Below, in pieces: positions 45,294 to 55,157 of a DNA stretch of 64,000 nucleotides. The DNA is taken from NCBI GenBank assembly GCA_044228245.1, contig JBGAVG010000002.1:62001-126000 (forward strand). Reading direction: 5' to 3'. Made by a program: the position numbers and the translations under genes. Each line of letters starts with the position of its first letter. The first letter of the stretch is position 1. The notes under the pieces were generated by a model. The model had not been told where the DNA came from. It did not search any database and worked only from the letters and a program-made list of their open reading frames with translations. Origin of the DNA: Methylotenera_A sp044228245 (GTDB lineage Bacteria; Pseudomonadota; Gammaproteobacteria; Burkholderiales; Methylophilaceae).

Positions 45294-45513
45294 TTTTTCA
45301 GACTCACAACAGGGCCTGCAATAAATATCTAAGAATCCACATTAATATCAAGAATAATATTGTGCAATTTTTTGCTAAATGCACATATACGGTGCATAAA
45401 ATAAGACATCTACAAGCAATAAATTATTTATCACCTTTAACCAATTGATCTATAAAGAAAAATAAATCACGAAGGTAGTGGCATATTCCTTGCTGTAATG
45501 TAACTAGCGAGGA

Positions 45514-45541
45514 AGCGGTTTGATAGTAGTTGTTAGCCGCT
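45514..45541 (+). repeat. Hairpin in the guanidine operon leader, 5' of the riboswitch
   Basis: AGCGGTT (45514-45520) can pair with AGCCGCT (45535-45541) with one G-U pair and a 14-base loop. It lies just before the riboswitch. It may be a leader stem or part of the promoter region; the stretch 45294-45513 is A+T-rich and shows nothing else. Confidence 0.4.
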
Positions 45542-45550
45542 AAAGTTTCA

Positions 45551-45662
45551 AAAAGATAACTAGGGTTCCGGCTTTTATTTTAAGAGCGTCTGGTCCAAGA
45601 GTTATCGGCCATCAAATGTTTTGGCTACACGGAGGGATAAAAGCCCGGGAGGAGCGTTATTT
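45551..45662 (+). promoter_or_regulatory. Guanidine-I riboswitch (ykkC class)
   Basis: The leader matches the guanidine-I consensus in order: CTAGGGTTCCGG (from 45560), TGGTCCAAGAG (from 45591) and ACACGGAGGGATAAAAGCCCGGGAGG (27 to 52 bases after 45600, split by the aptamer's internal loop). The ends AGATAAC (45554-45560) and GTTATTT (45656-45662) can form the closing P1 stem. Guanidine binding normally turns on guanidine uptake and breakdown genes. The start of the first operon gene lies about 40 bases further on. A weak stem with a T run overlaps its 3' side and may be the switching terminator. Confidence 0.93.
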
Positions 45663-45703
45663 AATACCGCCTTCTCGACTTTTTACCAACTAAGGAGCCA
45701 ATC

Positions 45704-46693
45704 ATGCATTTATTCAGTCTGAATTTTCTTAAGAAGTTTTCGATGGCAGGTGCATTATCTGCAACTTTATTATTTTCGAACATTTCACAGGCGGCTGAAC
45801 CTTTAAAAATTGGATATAGTGATTGGCCAGGCTGGGTGGCATGGCAGGTTGCAATTGATAAAGGCTGGTTTAAAGAAGCAGGTGTGGATGTTAAGTTTGA
45901 CTGGTTTGACTATGTCGCATCCATGGACGCGTTTGCAGCAGGAAAAATAGACGGGGTAGCGGTTACCAATGGTGATGCACTGGTAGTCGCCTCCGGCGGC
46001 GCTAAAAATGTGATGATTCTGATTACCGATTATTCCAATGGTAATGACATGATTATTGGCAAGCCTGGCATCAAAAGTCTAAAAGACTTGAAGGGCAAAA
46101 AAATTGGACTAGAAACAGGCTTTGTAGAACATCTTTTACTGCTCAATGGTCTGGAAAAGGCCGGACTAAAAGAGTCTGATGTCACTATCGTCAATACCAA
46201 AACCAATGAAACCCCGCAAGCATTAGCTTCTGGCGATCTGGCCGCAATCGCTGCCTGGCAGCCGAATTCCGGCGAAGCAATCAAGCGCGTGCCAGGCGCC
46301 AAGCCTATTTACACTTCTGCTAAAGAGCCGGGCCTTATTTATGACGTGATCACAGTAAATCCCGCAAGTTTGTCCAGTCGCAAGAGCGATTGGGAAAAAG
46401 TGGTAAAAGTTTGGGGAAGGGTGGTTGCTTACGTGAACGACCCTAAGACTCAGGCAGATGCGGTGAAGATAATGTCGGCACGGGTGGGATTGACGCCTCA
46501 AGCCTATTTGCCTTTGCTCAAGGGGACTAAACTATTAACCCTTGCAGAAGGCAAGGCGGCTTTTGTAAAGGCTGATGGCTTTAAGTCGCTCTATGGATCA
46601 TCAAAAATTTCAGATGACTTTAATGTCAAATACGGAGTGTACAAAGTACCGCAGGACATTAACAAGGCAATTGACCCTTCTCTCTATAAATAA
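45704..46693 (+). CDS. ABC transporter substrate-binding protein (guanidine operon)
   Basis: A 329-residue periplasmic binding protein of the NitT/TauT/SsuA type with a signal peptide (about 1-29, cleaved after SQA). The LKIGYSDWPGWVAWQVAIDKGWFKEAG segment is the typical N-terminal lobe of this family (quoted region about residues 33-60). It is the first gene after the guanidine-I riboswitch and directly upstream of its permease and ATPase, so it probably binds guanidine or a guanidino compound; related annotations often say urea, nitrate or taurine. AAGGAG precedes the ATG. Confidence 0.88.
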   Translation: MHLFSLNFLKKFSMAGALSATLLFSNISQAAEPLKIGYSDWPGWVAWQVAIDKGWFKEAGVDVKFDWFDYVASMDAFAAGKIDGVAVTNGDALVVASGGAKNVMILITDYSNGNDMIIGKPGIKSLKDLKGKKIGLETGFVEHLLLLNGLEKAGLKESDVTIVNTKTNETPQALASGDLAAIAAWQPNSGEAIKRVPGAKPIYTSAKEPGLIYDVITVNPASLSSRKSDWEKVVKVWGRVVAYVNDPKTQADAVKIMSARVGLTPQAYLPLLKGTKLLTLAEGKAAFVKADGFKSLYGSSKISDDFNVKYGVYKVPQDINKAIDPSLYK

Positions 46694-46720
46694 ACGTATT
46701 AATATCAGAAAAGGGAACAA

Positions 46721-47686
46721 ATGAGTTTGTCGTCATGGTTTGTGGTCAGGCAGGAGCTAGGCCCTATGCGCCGCAGAGTCATCGGCTGGGCATCATTTCT
46801 ACTCCCTTTGCTGGTTTGGTGTGCGGTAAGCTACATACCGTTTATCTGGCACCCGATGGTGATGATAGAGCGGCCCGGGGATGTCGATTATTTTCAAGTC
46901 AATATGTTGGTAGACAAGGCAACTTTTAAAGAAGAGTTTGCCAATATGCAAGTACAGGGAAAATTGCCACCTGCGGGTATTCCGGCGAATCCTATTTACT
47001 TGCCAGCACCCCATGCAGTCCTAAAAGCACTTTACACTGGATTTACCACGCCACCTGTGCAAAAAGATGGCTTATGGCTACACCAAAGTTTATGGAAAAG
47101 CATCCAGGTCATCTTTTGGGGGTTTGTGATCTCTTCAATGATAGGCGTACCGCTAGGCATTTTATGTGGCACTTATAGTGCTGTATCAAGGTTAAACGAG
47201 CCATTCATAGAGTTTTTCCGTTATCTGCCAGCGCCAGCCTTTGGCGCGCTGATGGTGGCGATTTTGGGCATTTATGATGGCCCCAAAATTGCGATTATTG
47301 TCATTGGCACATTCTTTCAGCAAGTGCTAGTGATTGCAAACACTACGCGCAAGCTGGATTACGCTTTACTAGAAGCGGCCATGACGCTAGGGACAAATAA
47401 ATTCAAGCTATTACAGCATGTTGTGATTCCGGGGATATTGCCAGAACTCTACCGTGACCAGCGTATTTTGCTGGGCTGGGCCTGGACATATTTGATTGTT
47501 GCTGAGCTCATTGGCACTTCATCAGGCATCACATGGTTTATCACACAGCAGGCGCGCTACCAGAATTTTGAGAATGTTTATGCTGCCATCTTCATTATTG
47601 GCTTTATTGGGTTAAGTACAGATTTGTTATTGGCATGGTTAGGAAAGCGTATGTTTCCATGGAATAAAGCTGTGAATAAAGAATAA
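46721..47686 (+). CDS. ABC transporter permease (guanidine operon)
   Basis: A 321-residue inner-membrane permease of the SsuC/TauC type. An N-terminal helix (about 20-38) is followed by a periplasmic stretch of about 90 residues before the five-helix BPD_transp_1 core (about 130-310). The EAAMTLGTNKFKLLQHVVIPG segment (about 225-245) is the EAA loop that contacts the ATPase. The long N-terminal extension is unlike simple TauC permeases. It sits between its binding protein and ATPase genes with short gaps (27 and 9 bp). Confidence 0.88.
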   Translation: MSLSSWFVVRQELGPMRRRVIGWASFLLPLLVWCAVSYIPFIWHPMVMIERPGDVDYFQVNMLVDKATFKEEFANMQVQGKLPPAGIPANPIYLPAPHAVLKALYTGFTTPPVQKDGLWLHQSLWKSIQVIFWGFVISSMIGVPLGILCGTYSAVSRLNEPFIEFFRYLPAPAFGALMVAILGIYDGPKIAIIVIGTFFQQVLVIANTTRKLDYALLEAAMTLGTNKFKLLQHVVIPGILPELYRDQRILLGWAWTYLIVAELIGTSSGITWFITQQARYQNFENVYAAIFIIGFIGLSTDLLLAWLGKRMFPWNKAVNKE

Positions 47687-47701
47687 TCGGACACTGTGAT
47701 C

Positions 47702-48619
47702 ATGAATAATCCAGATAAAAAATCCCTGTTACCAAGTTATCTTGAGCAATCGGATGCGGTCAGGCAGCGCTTCGATAAGCTTAAACAGCGTGATGTGATC
47801 TTAGAGGTTAAGGGGCTGGAGAAAGTCTATAAATCCAGTAAAGGCGAAACTGTTGCGCTTAAGAATGTGAGCTTTAAAACGCACAAGCGCGAGTTTGTCT
47901 GTGTGATTGGTCCGTCCGGCTGCGGAAAATCTACGCTTATTCGCATTCTGGCCGGATTGGAGAGCTATACAGGCGGCGAGGTGCTGCTGGATGGCAAGCC
48001 CATTACAGGTGCAGGCCGCGACCGCGGCATGGTGTTTCAGGGCTACACCTTATTTCCCTGGCGCACTGTGAGGCAAAACGTGATGTTTGGTTTAGAAATG
48101 AACAACATCGGTAGTGTCGAAGCTGGCCGCGAGGCGGATTTGTGGCTGGAACTGGTAGGCCTGGAAAAGTTTGCCAATGCTTATCCGCATGAGCTTTCGG
48201 GTGGCATGAAGCAGCGCGTGGCCATTGCCCGCGCATTGGTGAACCAGCCGCGTATCTTGCTGATGGATGAGCCGTTTGGCGCGTTGGATGCACAGACACG
48301 GTGCAAGATGCAAGCGCACTTGCTCGAAATATGGCGCAATATCGACATCACTATTTTGTTCATTACGCACGACTTGGATGAAGCCATCTTTCTTGCGGAC
48401 CGTATTCTCGTGTTGAAAGCACACCCGGGCGAGGTGCAGGAGTTAATTGAGGTACCTGTGCCTCGGCCACGTAGCGCAATGCAATTCACGTCGCCTGAAT
48501 TTATTGCCACCAAGGCAAGACTGGATGCATTGATACATCCTCAGGAAAAGGAACCATCAGAAACTCCAATTCAGCAACACATGATTCGTTTTGTAAATGT
48601 GCAAGACAATGTCGAATAA
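47702..48619 (+). CDS. ABC transporter ATPase (guanidine operon)
   Basis: A 305-residue ATPase of the SsuB/TauB type: Walker A GPSGCGKST, signature LSGGMKQRVAIARAL, Walker B ILLMDEPFGALD and switch His in ITHDLDEA. About 35 N-terminal residues precede the usual start of the domain. ATG at 47702 is taken; a GTG two codons upstream is also possible. It energises uptake through the preceding permease. The first DUF1989 gene follows after 11 bp. Confidence 0.92.
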   Translation: MNNPDKKSLLPSYLEQSDAVRQRFDKLKQRDVILEVKGLEKVYKSSKGETVALKNVSFKTHKREFVCVIGPSGCGKSTLIRILAGLESYTGGEVLLDGKPITGAGRDRGMVFQGYTLFPWRTVRQNVMFGLEMNNIGSVEAGREADLWLELVGLEKFANAYPHELSGGMKQRVAIARALVNQPRILLMDEPFGALDAQTRCKMQAHLLEIWRNIDITILFITHDLDEAIFLADRILVLKAHPGEVQELIEVPVPRPRSAMQFTSPEFIATKARLDALIHPQEKEPSETPIQQHMIRFVNVQDNVE

Positions 48620-48630
48620 AAGGAACACAA

Positions 48631-49359
48631 GTGACTGCTAATTTTAGACCCGAAAACGTACTATGGGAGGAAGTGATTCCGGGCGGCAATCACTGGTCTG
48701 GCCTGATGCGCCGCGGCACTGCGCTGCGCCTGACGGATTTAGCCGGTGGTGCCAATCTGTCTGCATTGCTCTATAACCCGGAAGACAAACTGGAGCGTTA
48801 CAACATGCCTGATACGCTCAAGGCGCAGCATACCGCGTTTCTTACCGCAGGCAATGTATGTTACTCCGATATGGGGCGCGTGATGTGCTCAATTATTGGT
48901 GACAGCGTCGGCTGGCATGACACCATGTGCGGCGTAACAGATGTAGCCATGATAGCCGCAAAATATGGTACAGCAACCTATCAAACGCATCACAATGACA
49001 TGTACCGCAGTGGAAAAGATGGCTTGCTGATTGAGCTTGCCAAATATGGCCTTGGCAAGCGCGATTTGGTCGCGAACATCAATTTTTTCAGCAAAGTGGT
49101 TCCAAACGAGGCAGGGGATTTGAGTTTTGTACAAAACAATAGCCATGCTGGCAGTTACGTGGATATTCGTTTCGATATGAATGTGCTTTTAGTCGTATCA
49201 GCCGCACCACATCCTTTAGATACAAAAACCAGTTATCAGCCTGCCGCAGTAAAGTTATCTGCCTGGCATACAGGGCACGCTTCGGTTGATGATGTTTGCC
49301 GCAACTCGTGCGATCAGAATAGCCGTGGCTTTGTAAACACGGAAAGGTATTACTTATGA
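48631..49359 (+). CDS. DUF1989 protein UAAP1, carboxyguanidine deiminase subunit
   Basis: A 242-residue protein long annotated as urea amidolyase-associated protein 1. Published work on this gene pair showed that the two DUF1989 proteins form a deiminase (CgdAB) removing ammonia from carboxyguanidine to give allophanate. Conserved His and Cys residues around GWHDTMCG and HHNDMYRSG (about residues 92-135) are probable metal ligands. GTG start at 48631 with AGGA eight bases upstream. Its stop overlaps the start of the second DUF1989 gene (ATGA), which fits an obligate heterodimer. Which subunit is A or B is not assigned here. Confidence 0.9.
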   Translation: MTANFRPENVLWEEVIPGGNHWSGLMRRGTALRLTDLAGGANLSALLYNPEDKLERYNMPDTLKAQHTAFLTAGNVCYSDMGRVMCSIIGDSVGWHDTMCGVTDVAMIAAKYGTATYQTHHNDMYRSGKDGLLIELAKYGLGKRDLVANINFFSKVVPNEAGDLSFVQNNSHAGSYVDIRFDMNVLLVVSAAPHPLDTKTSYQPAAVKLSAWHTGHASVDDVCRNSCDQNSRGFVNTERYYL

Positions 49360-50012
49360 GCATGATCGTTGAAAGCACTTTCGACCCTAAAAATGCCGTG
49401 CTGGATCAAATATGCAACGCAGGTGACCCATGGATGGCAGAGGTTAAAAAAGGGCAAATCTTTCGTATACTGGATTTGGAAGGCAATCAGGCAGTCGATA
49501 CGCTTTTTTACAGCGCTGCCAATCCGGAAGAGCGCTACAGTGCTGTGGATACCATCGCCCGCCAGGCAAAGCTTTATCTCACGACTGGCTCGGTACTGTA
49601 TTCCAGCGAAGGCAATCCTATGCTGACGATTACAGCGGATACCTGTGGCCGTCATGATACATTAGGTGGCGCGTGCTCTGCCGAGAGCAACACCACGCGT
49701 TATGATTTGGCCAAACGCCCCATGCACAGCTGCCGTGACAGCTTTATGCACGCGCTTAACCATTGTGGATGCGCGGTGCATCGCCATATGAATAAGCGCG
49801 ACATTACAGCCAACATTAACTTTTTTATGAATGTGCCTGTGACCGCTAATGGGGCTTTGAGCTTTGCCGATGGTATTTCCGGTGCAGGTAAGTATGTGGA
49901 AATGCGTGCCGAGATGGATGTGGTGGTGCTGATTTCTAACTGTCCACAGTTAAATAACCCATGCAATGCCTATAACCCGACCCCCATCAGGCTGCTGGTC
50001 TGGAATGCCTGA
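49356..50012 (+). CDS. DUF1989 protein UAAP2, carboxyguanidine deiminase subunit
   Basis: A 218-residue DUF1989 protein, urea amidolyase-associated protein 2, partner of the preceding gene in the carboxyguanidine deiminase. The region around CGRHDTLGGAC (about residues 91-101) and HNHCG-type residues near 131 parallel the putative metal site of the partner. Translationally coupled (ATGA overlap). An 88-bp gap to the carboxylase follows, containing no clear terminator. The role follows from the pair's known chemistry and the riboswitch context. Confidence 0.9.
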   Translation: MSMIVESTFDPKNAVLDQICNAGDPWMAEVKKGQIFRILDLEGNQAVDTLFYSAANPEERYSAVDTIARQAKLYLTTGSVLYSSEGNPMLTITADTCGRHDTLGGACSAESNTTRYDLAKRPMHSCRDSFMHALNHCGCAVHRHMNKRDITANINFFMNVPVTANGALSFADGISGAGKYVEMRAEMDVVVLISNCPQLNNPCNAYNPTPIRLLVWNA

Positions 50013-50100
50013 TTGATCAGGATTTAATTGTAGTATTAAGCCCATCAGGACGACCTGTTGGAAGCAACAAGATGCGGGACGACCCGCACAAGAGGTTGAA

Positions 50101-53100
50101 ATGTTTACTAAGGTATTAGTTGCCAACCGCGGCGAAATCGCCTGTCGTGTGATTCGCACGTTAAAAAAAATGGGCATCCAATCGGTGGCGATTTATTCAG
50201 AAGCCGATGCCGGCGCACGTCATGTGCTGGATGCTGACGAGGCTGTGTGCGTGGGCGCAGCACCTGCAGCTGAGAGCTATCTAAACATAACAAAAATCCT
50301 GCAAGTTGCCGCAGAAACTGGTGCAGAAGCGATACATCCTGGCTATGGGTTTCTTTCCGAAAACGCTGCATTTGCAGAACGCTGCGAGGAAGCGGGTATT
50401 GCATTTATTGGCCCGACACCCCGGCAGATGCGCGATTTCGGGCTGAAGCATACCGCGCGTGCGCTCGCCGAGAAAAATGGCGTGCCGCTACTGCCAGGCA
50501 CGGGCTTGCTTGCCAATGTATATGACGCGCATATCCAAGCGACAAAAATTGGGTATCCCGTGATGCTGAAAAGCACTGCAGGCGGCGGCGGTATCGGGAT
50601 GCAGCTCATTTGGAGCAAAGATGAACTTGGCGCTGCGTTTGAATCGGTACAGCGATTATCGCGTGCAAATTTCAAAGAAACAGGCATCTACCTGGAAAAA
50701 TACGTGCAAGCCGCGCGCCATATTGAGGTGCAAATTTTTGGTAATGGTTTAGGTAAAGTGATTGCGCTGGGTGAGCGCGATTGTTCGGTGCAGCGCCGTA
50801 ATCAAAAGGTGATTGAAGAAACGCCGGCACCACATATCTCTGAACATGCCCGTCAGGCATTGTGCGCAACCGCCATCAGACTTGGCAGCGCTTTGCATTA
50901 CCGCTCGGCCGGCACGGTAGAGTTTGTGTACGACAATGCCACAGACGAATTTTACTTTTTAGAGGTGAATGCGCGTTTACAGGTGGAGCATGGCGTAACT
51001 GAGCTGGTGACGGGCGTAGATTTAGTGGAATGGATGATATGCATTGCTGCTGGTAAAACTGATATTCTAGATAGTTATCATCACCAGCCTCAAGGCCATG
51101 CAATCCAGGTGCGGTTGTATGCCGAGGACCCTAATAAAAATTTTCAGCCTTCCAGCGGCGTGCTTACTGAGGTGAGGTTTTCGACTATAGCTCGCAATGA
51201 TAGCTGGGTAGAAACGGGAAGCGAGGTTTCGCCATTCTACGACCCTTTGATTGCGAAAGTCTTGGTGCATGCCTCAGACCGCGATCGCGCGGTGGCTAAA
51301 ATGCGGACCGCACTGAACGAAACACGTTTATGCGGCATCGAGACCAACCTGGAATATATCCGCCAAGTGCTGGCAGATAATGTTTTTCCAGCGGGCAAAC
51401 AAATTACGCGCTACCTCAATAGCTTTGAATATAAGCCACACACGATTGATGTGCTGGATGGCGGCGTCATGACGACCATTCAGGATTACCCCGGCCGTGT
51501 GGGTTACTGGGCGGTGGGAGTGCCGCCATCAGGCCCAATGGATCATTTGGCTTTTCGTTTTGCCAACAAATTAGCTGGTAATGCTGAAGGTATAGCCGGG
51601 CTGGAAATCACGCTGATTGGCCCTAGGCTCAGGTTTAATGCAGATGCAGAGATTGCCGTTACTGGTGCGCCCATTGAGGCCATACTGAATGATCAGCCAA
51701 TTTCCATGTGGCAATCACATCCCATAAAAGCAGGCAGCATACTAAAACTGGGCAAGATTGCTGGCGCGGGCTGCCGTGCGTATCTGGCTGTGCAGGGTGG
51801 TTTTGATGTGCCGGATTATCTGGGCAGCAAGTCCACCTTTACTTTGGGGCAGTTTGGCGGACATGGCGGCAGAACGTTGCGGGTAGGTGACGTTCTACCC
51901 CTCTCCAGGCAGCCTGAATCTGCATACATTGCAAAATCCCTTCCTTTGCAATTGCAGCCCGGCTACACAAATCATTGGGAGATAGGCGTATTGTATGGCC
52001 CACATGGAGCGCCTGATTTCTTTACGAATGCAGACATCGAAATGTTTTTTACCGCCGATTGGGAGGTGCATTACAACTCGAACACTACAGGTATACGGCT
52101 GATTGGTCCTAAGCCGCAATGGGCGAGACAAGATGGTGGCGAAGCAGGCCTGCATCCATCCAATATTCATGATAACGCTTATGCGATTGGCGCGATTGAT
52201 TTTACAGGCGATATGCCCGTGATTCTGGGACCGGATGGTCCAAGTCTGGGCGGCTTTGTGTGCCCGGCAACCATCATTCAAGCTGAGCTATGGAAAATGG
52301 GACAGCTTAAAGCAGGTGACAAAGTTCGCTTCAAAAAAGTATCGCAGGAAGATGCCTGCGCCTATGAAAAGGCACAGAATGCAGTCATTGCGAATCTGAG
52401 TGGCGAGCAAGCCAGGCCGCGTATTGAGAATGCCATTAACCACAGCCCCATTCTGGCCAAAATATCGGAAGCCCCAAATCAGGTAAAAGTGGTTTACCGG
52501 CAATCGGGTGATAAATATCTTCTGATCGAATATGGCGAACTTGTGCTTGACCTTAATTTACGCTTCCGCGTGCACGCGCTGATGCTGTGGCTAGAGAGCC
52601 AAAATATCAAAGGCATTATTGATCTCACGCCTGGCATCCGTTCACTGCAGGTGCATTATGAAAGCCTGGTGTTGCCTGTTAACCATCTGATTCACATTCT
52701 GCAACAGGCAGAAAGCGAATTGCCCGGCATCGACGAGATGGAGGTGCCAACACGCATCATTCACCTGCCATTATCCTGGGATGATGCGGCTACACAGCTG
52801 GCAATAGATAAGTATATGCAATCGGTGCGCAAAGATGCGCCTTGGTGTGACTCTTCATCAGGCAACCCGAGCAATATCGAATTTATCCGCCGCATTAACG
52901 GTTTAGAGAGTGTTGAAGAAGTTAAAAACATCGTGTTCGACGCGAGCTATTTAACCTTGGGCTTGGGCGATGTTTACCTGGGTGCGCCTGTTGCCACGCC
53001 AGTCGATCCACGCCACCGCCTGGTTACCACCAAATACAACCCGGCGCGCACCTGGACACCGGAAAATGCGGTTGGCATCGGTGGCGCCTATATGTGTGTG

Positions 53101-53736
53101 TACGGCATGGAAGGCCCGGGCGGTTATCAGTTTGTAGGCCGTACCATACAGATGTGGAATCGCTGGGGTAATTTGAATGAAAAAGCTCAGGCTGCCAACT
53201 TCAGAGACGGTAAGCCATGGTTGCTGCGCTTCTTTGATCAAATCCGTTTTTATCCTGTCAGTGCAGAAGAACTATTGCAAATGCGTGCAGATTTTCCACA
53301 TGGGAAATTCCAGCTCGATATTGAAGAACAAACTTTCCGCTTAAAAGACTACAACCAGTTTTTAGCGGATGAAGCCACTTCAATTAACGCCTTCAAAGCA
53401 AGGCAGCAAGCGGCTTTTGATGCAGAGCGGGAGCGATGGAGGGCATCGGGGCAAGCCAATTACAGCAACGAAATTGAATCTGTTGGCGCGCAAGAAGCGC
53501 TGGATATGCCGGAAGGCAGCCGCACAGTTGCCTCGCATGTCGCAGGCAACTTGTGGAAAGTGATATTGAAAGAAGGTGATATGGTGAAAGCAGGTGACGA
53601 AGTGGTCATTGTTGAGTCCATGAAAATGGAAATTTCAGTAACAGCCACATGTGATGGCAAGGTCATGCAGGTTTTATGCAGCGAAGGCATGGCTGTCGCT
53701 GCAGGCCAAAACCTGTTAGTCATTGCAGAGGCGTAA
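50101..53736 (+). CDS. Guanidine carboxylase (annotated family: urea carboxylase)
   Basis: A 1211-residue biotin-dependent carboxylase. Domains in order: biotin carboxylase (about 1-450) with the ATP-grasp loop STAGGGGIGM near 160; the carboxyltransferase part (about 465-1030) built from KipA- and KipI-like halves; and a C-terminal biotinyl domain with biotin Lys1175 in VESMKMEIS. It carboxylates urea-like amides with ATP and bicarbonate. The guanidine-I riboswitch, the two DUF1989 genes and the lack of any urease or urea regulator indicate guanidine as the real substrate, giving carboxyguanidine. Substrate residues were not compared with crystal structures here. Confidence 0.9.
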   Translation: MFTKVLVANRGEIACRVIRTLKKMGIQSVAIYSEADAGARHVLDADEAVCVGAAPAAESYLNITKILQVAAETGAEAIHPGYGFLSENAAFAERCEEAGIAFIGPTPRQMRDFGLKHTARALAEKNGVPLLPGTGLLANVYDAHIQATKIGYPVMLKSTAGGGGIGMQLIWSKDELGAAFESVQRLSRANFKETGIYLEKYVQAARHIEVQIFGNGLGKVIALGERDCSVQRRNQKVIEETPAPHISEHARQALCATAIRLGSALHYRSAGTVEFVYDNATDEFYFLEVNARLQVEHGVTELVTGVDLVEWMICIAAGKTDILDSYHHQPQGHAIQVRLYAEDPNKNFQPSSGVLTEVRFSTIARNDSWVETGSEVSPFYDPLIAKVLVHASDRDRAVAKMRTALNETRLCGIETNLEYIRQVLADNVFPAGKQITRYLNSFEYKPHTIDVLDGGVMTTIQDYPGRVGYWAVGVPPSGPMDHLAFRFANKLAGNAEGIAGLEITLIGPRLRFNADAEIAVTGAPIEAILNDQPISMWQSHPIKAGSILKLGKIAGAGCRAYLAVQGGFDVPDYLGSKSTFTLGQFGGHGGRTLRVGDVLPLSRQPESAYIAKSLPLQLQPGYTNHWEIGVLYGPHGAPDFFTNADIEMFFTADWEVHYNSNTTGIRLIGPKPQWARQDGGEAGLHPSNIHDNAYAIGAIDFTGDMPVILGPDGPSLGGFVCPATIIQAELWKMGQLKAGDKVRFKKVSQEDACAYEKAQNAVIANLSGEQARPRIENAINHSPILAKISEAPNQVKVVYRQSGDKYLLIEYGELVLDLNLRFRVHALMLWLESQNIKGIIDLTPGIRSLQVHYESLVLPVNHLIHILQQAESELPGIDEMEVPTRIIHLPLSWDDAATQLAIDKYMQSVRKDAPWCDSSSGNPSNIEFIRRINGLESVEEVKNIVFDASYLTLGLGDVYLGAPVATPVDPRHRLVTTKYNPARTWTPENAVGIGGAYMCVYGMEGPGGYQFVGRTIQMWNRWGNLNEKAQAANFRDGKPWLLRFFDQIRFYPVSAEELLQMRADFPHGKFQLDIEEQTFRLKDYNQFLADEATSINAFKARQQAAFDAERERWRASGQANYSNEIESVGAQEALDMPEGSRTVASHVAGNLWKVILKEGDMVKAGDEVVIVESMKMEISVTATCDGKVMQVLCSEGMAVAAGQNLLVIAEA

Positions 53737-53742
53737 TATTAT

Positions 53743-55119
53743 ATGGACCTGCAAATTTCACATCTGCGCAGCCTATATCTTTCAGGTGCACTTACGCCAG
53801 CAAACTTGGTAAAACAACTGGATGCAGAAATAGGCAATGAGGATAGCCACCATATCTGGATTCGCCGTTTAAAGTTAGACGAGATGCTGATATATGCGCA
53901 AAATCTCGAAGGAAAAGATCCCGCCAATTTCCCTTTGTATGGCATCCCATTTGCGATTAAAGACAATATTGATCTTGCCGGCATCCCAACAACGGCAGGC
54001 TGCCCAGGCTATGCCTACATTCCAGCCAAAAGCGCCACAGTGGTGCAAAAGTTGATTGATGCCGGTGCAATTCCGGTCGGGAAAACCAATCTGGATCAGT
54101 TTGCCACAGGGTTGGTCGGCACACGCTCACCCTACGGAGCTTGTAAAAACAGCATTGATCCCACTTATATTTCTGGTGGATCCAGCGCAGGTTCAGCCGT
54201 GTCAGTGGCGCTCGGTATGGCAAGCTTCAGTCTGGGCACGGATACTGCAGGCTCTGGTCGTGTGCCTGCCGCATTCAACAATCTGATTGGATATAAACCT
54301 ACTTGCGGCCTACTCAGTACGCTTGGCGTCGTTCCTGCCTGCCGTACGCTCGATTGCGTTTCAATATTCACTTTAACTGCGCAAGATGCGGCAACGGTTC
54401 TGGATAGCGCGCAGGGATTCGATGCGGAAGACCCATACTCACGAACTGCGGCAACTGAGACACCTGCAGTTATAGATAAGAACTTTACTTTTGGCGTGCC
54501 CAGACAAAGTCAACTGGAATTTTTTAACAATCCTGACACGCCTGTACTCTTTCAGCAGGCCGTTCAGCAGCTTGAATCTATCGGCGGCAAGGCGGTTGAA
54601 ATCGATTTCGCACCGTTTTTAGAAACTGCTCGCTTGCTCTACGAAGGTCCTTGGGTTGCCGAGCGTTACGCGGCGATTCGTGATTTTTTTGATAGCAGGC
54701 CAGATGCTATTTTTCCGGTGACAAAGCAAATCATCGGCGGCGCTTCTAAATTCAGTGCTGCTGACACCTACGCGGCACTGTATAAGCTTAAAGCACTGCA
54801 ACGCAAAGCAGATGCAGTATGGGGCGAGGTGGATATCATTGTTACGCCAACTGCCGGTACGATTTATACAATTGCTGAAGTGAGCGCAGAACCTGTGCGT
54901 TGCAATTCTAACCTGGGCTACTACACCAATTTCATGAATCTGCTTGATTTGTCAGCAACTGCAATCCCGGCAGGTTTTCAGGCAAATGGTTTGCCATTTG
55001 GCATCACCATTTGCGCACCCGCCTTTAAAGATGATCAACTGCTTGCTTTAGCTACCAAGATGCAATCGGCGACGGCCAAGACGCTTGGAGCTACAGGAAT
55101 TCAGTTCAAGAAAATCTAG
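53743..55119 (+). CDS. atzF: Allophanate hydrolase, amidase part (AtzF-like)
   Basis: A 458-residue amidase-signature enzyme hydrolysing allophanate. The Ser-cisSer-Lys triad is visible as Lys73 (AIKDN), Ser147 (GGSSAG) and Ser171 (TAGSG), with the same spacing as in characterised AtzF. It lacks the roughly 130-residue C-terminal domain fused in typical allophanate hydrolases (about 600 residues), which is instead encoded by the next gene. It starts 7 bp after the carboxylase. Product nitrogen leaves as ammonia and carbon as CO2, the last step of guanidine assimilation. Confidence 0.93.
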   Translation: MDLQISHLRSLYLSGALTPANLVKQLDAEIGNEDSHHIWIRRLKLDEMLIYAQNLEGKDPANFPLYGIPFAIKDNIDLAGIPTTAGCPGYAYIPAKSATVVQKLIDAGAIPVGKTNLDQFATGLVGTRSPYGACKNSIDPTYISGGSSAGSAVSVALGMASFSLGTDTAGSGRVPAAFNNLIGYKPTCGLLSTLGVVPACRTLDCVSIFTLTAQDAATVLDSAQGFDAEDPYSRTAATETPAVIDKNFTFGVPRQSQLEFFNNPDTPVLFQQAVQQLESIGGKAVEIDFAPFLETARLLYEGPWVAERYAAIRDFFDSRPDAIFPVTKQIIGGASKFSAADTYAALYKLKALQRKADAVWGEVDIIVTPTAGTIYTIAEVSAEPVRCNSNLGYYTNFMNLLDLSATAIPAGFQANGLPFGITICAPAFKDDQLLALATKMQSATAKTLGATGIQFKKI

Positions 55120-55157
55120 CGGATTAATCATCTTACAACATGCATGAAAGAAATCTT

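Noticed and set aside
50101..53736. Calling the large carboxylase and its importer urea carboxylase and urea transporter
   Set aside because: The guanidine-I riboswitch and the two DUF1989 genes point to guanidine, and no urease or urea-specific regulator is present.
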